NCBI GenBank assembly: GCA_963592385.1
Contig: CAVAWX010000004.1
Location: 1 to 45,251 of the forward strand
Length of the DNA: 45,251 nucleotides
DNA from: CAVAWX01 sp963592385
GTDB taxonomy: Bacteria > Actinomycetota > Coriobacteriia > Coriobacteriales > QAMH01
Reading direction: 5' to 3'
Under the pieces are notes generated by a model. The model was not told the DNA's origin, did no database searches, and saw only the letters and a program-made list of their open reading frames with translations. The first letter of the stretch is position 1. Every line of letters begins with the position of its first letter. A program made the position numbers and the translations under genes. Below, piece after piece: positions 45,130 through 45,251 of this stretch.

Positions 45130-45135
45130 ATTGTA
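45130..45135 (-). promoter_or_regulatory. -10 box of the phosphodiesterase gene (leaderless candidate)
   Basis: TACAAT on the minus strand with only 6 nt before the ATG at 45123, which places the expected start point at or next to the A of ATG. The stretch 45136-45251 holds no gene I can see. Confidence 0.45.
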
Positions 45136-45251
45136 GCCGCCGCCCGGCTGCCGCGCGGGGCGCCGCCGCAGACGGACGCGGGCGCGTCGTTGCGCGGCCT
45201 CTCCCACGCGCCGCTGTGCGGCCTACTTCACGCACCGGGCGCCGCGCGCGG

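Overview
The window is about two thirds G+C and codes almost entirely on the minus strand: 34 protein genes and 2 tRNAs on minus, 2 protein genes on plus. Pairing a complete rod-shape set (MreB, MreC, MreD, PBP2, RodA) with high G+C, actinobacterial-type enzymes, cytochrome bd, a formate/nitrite channel and Ala/Ser-rich low-complexity tails suggests an anaerobic or microaerobic actinomycete of the class Coriobacteriia, possibly Eggerthellaceae. This is inference; no rRNA or marker search was possible. I see no transposase, integrase, CRISPR array or prophage, so this is core chromosome with a few accessory genes.

Layout from left to right (most transcription runs right to left). 1-2994: the first 998 codons of a membrane-embedded M28-type metallopeptidase whose catalytic domain is interrupted by a very long acidic/Ala-rich stretch; its end lies outside the window. 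3257-3332: tRNA-Thr(CGT). 3552-9263: purine and nucleotide genes purN, purM, purF, a LytTR response regulator and purA. 9514-10938: dnaB, with a perfect DnaA box upstream. 11263-13907: a Wzm/Wzt-like polysaccharide ABC exporter and a DUF2064 GT-A fold protein. 14029-14973: a HEAT-repeat protein behind tRNA-Val(TAC). 15140-24719: asd, a DUF2344 protein and a DUF697-like protein, downstream of rodA, mrdA, mreD, mreC and mreB. 24835-27453: ndk, a TPR membrane protein and a cyclophilin. 27604-28689: a lone HipA-like kinase. 28971-32599: a Tat-exported NlpC/P60 hydrolase, a peptidoglycan-binding-repeat protein, a polyprenyl diphosphate synthase and a 131-residue unknown. 32828-33145: a small plus-strand tail-anchored protein of unusual composition. 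33235-41429: a formate/nitrite channel, an SLC6-type Na+ symporter, glmM, murJ, cydB and cydA. 41698-44583: uvrA on plus. 44659-45123: a YfcE-type phosphodiesterase.

The main theme is envelope growth. asd and glmM feed peptidoglycan precursors, the polyprenyl synthase may make a quinone or carrier tail, MurJ flips lipid II, RodA/PBP2/MreBCD polymerise the side wall, NlpC/P60 remodels it, and Wzm/Wzt exports a surface glycan. Purine synthesis and ndk form a second theme.

No obvious new defence or mobile system is present. The observations most worth checking are the interrupted M28 peptidase, the response regulator translationally close to purF, the partnerless HipA-like kinase, the compositionally odd plus-strand tail-anchored gene, a GGTGAAR motif recurring in most intergenic gaps, a cluster of perfect palindromes before the SLC6 transporter, and parS-like and DnaA-box sites.
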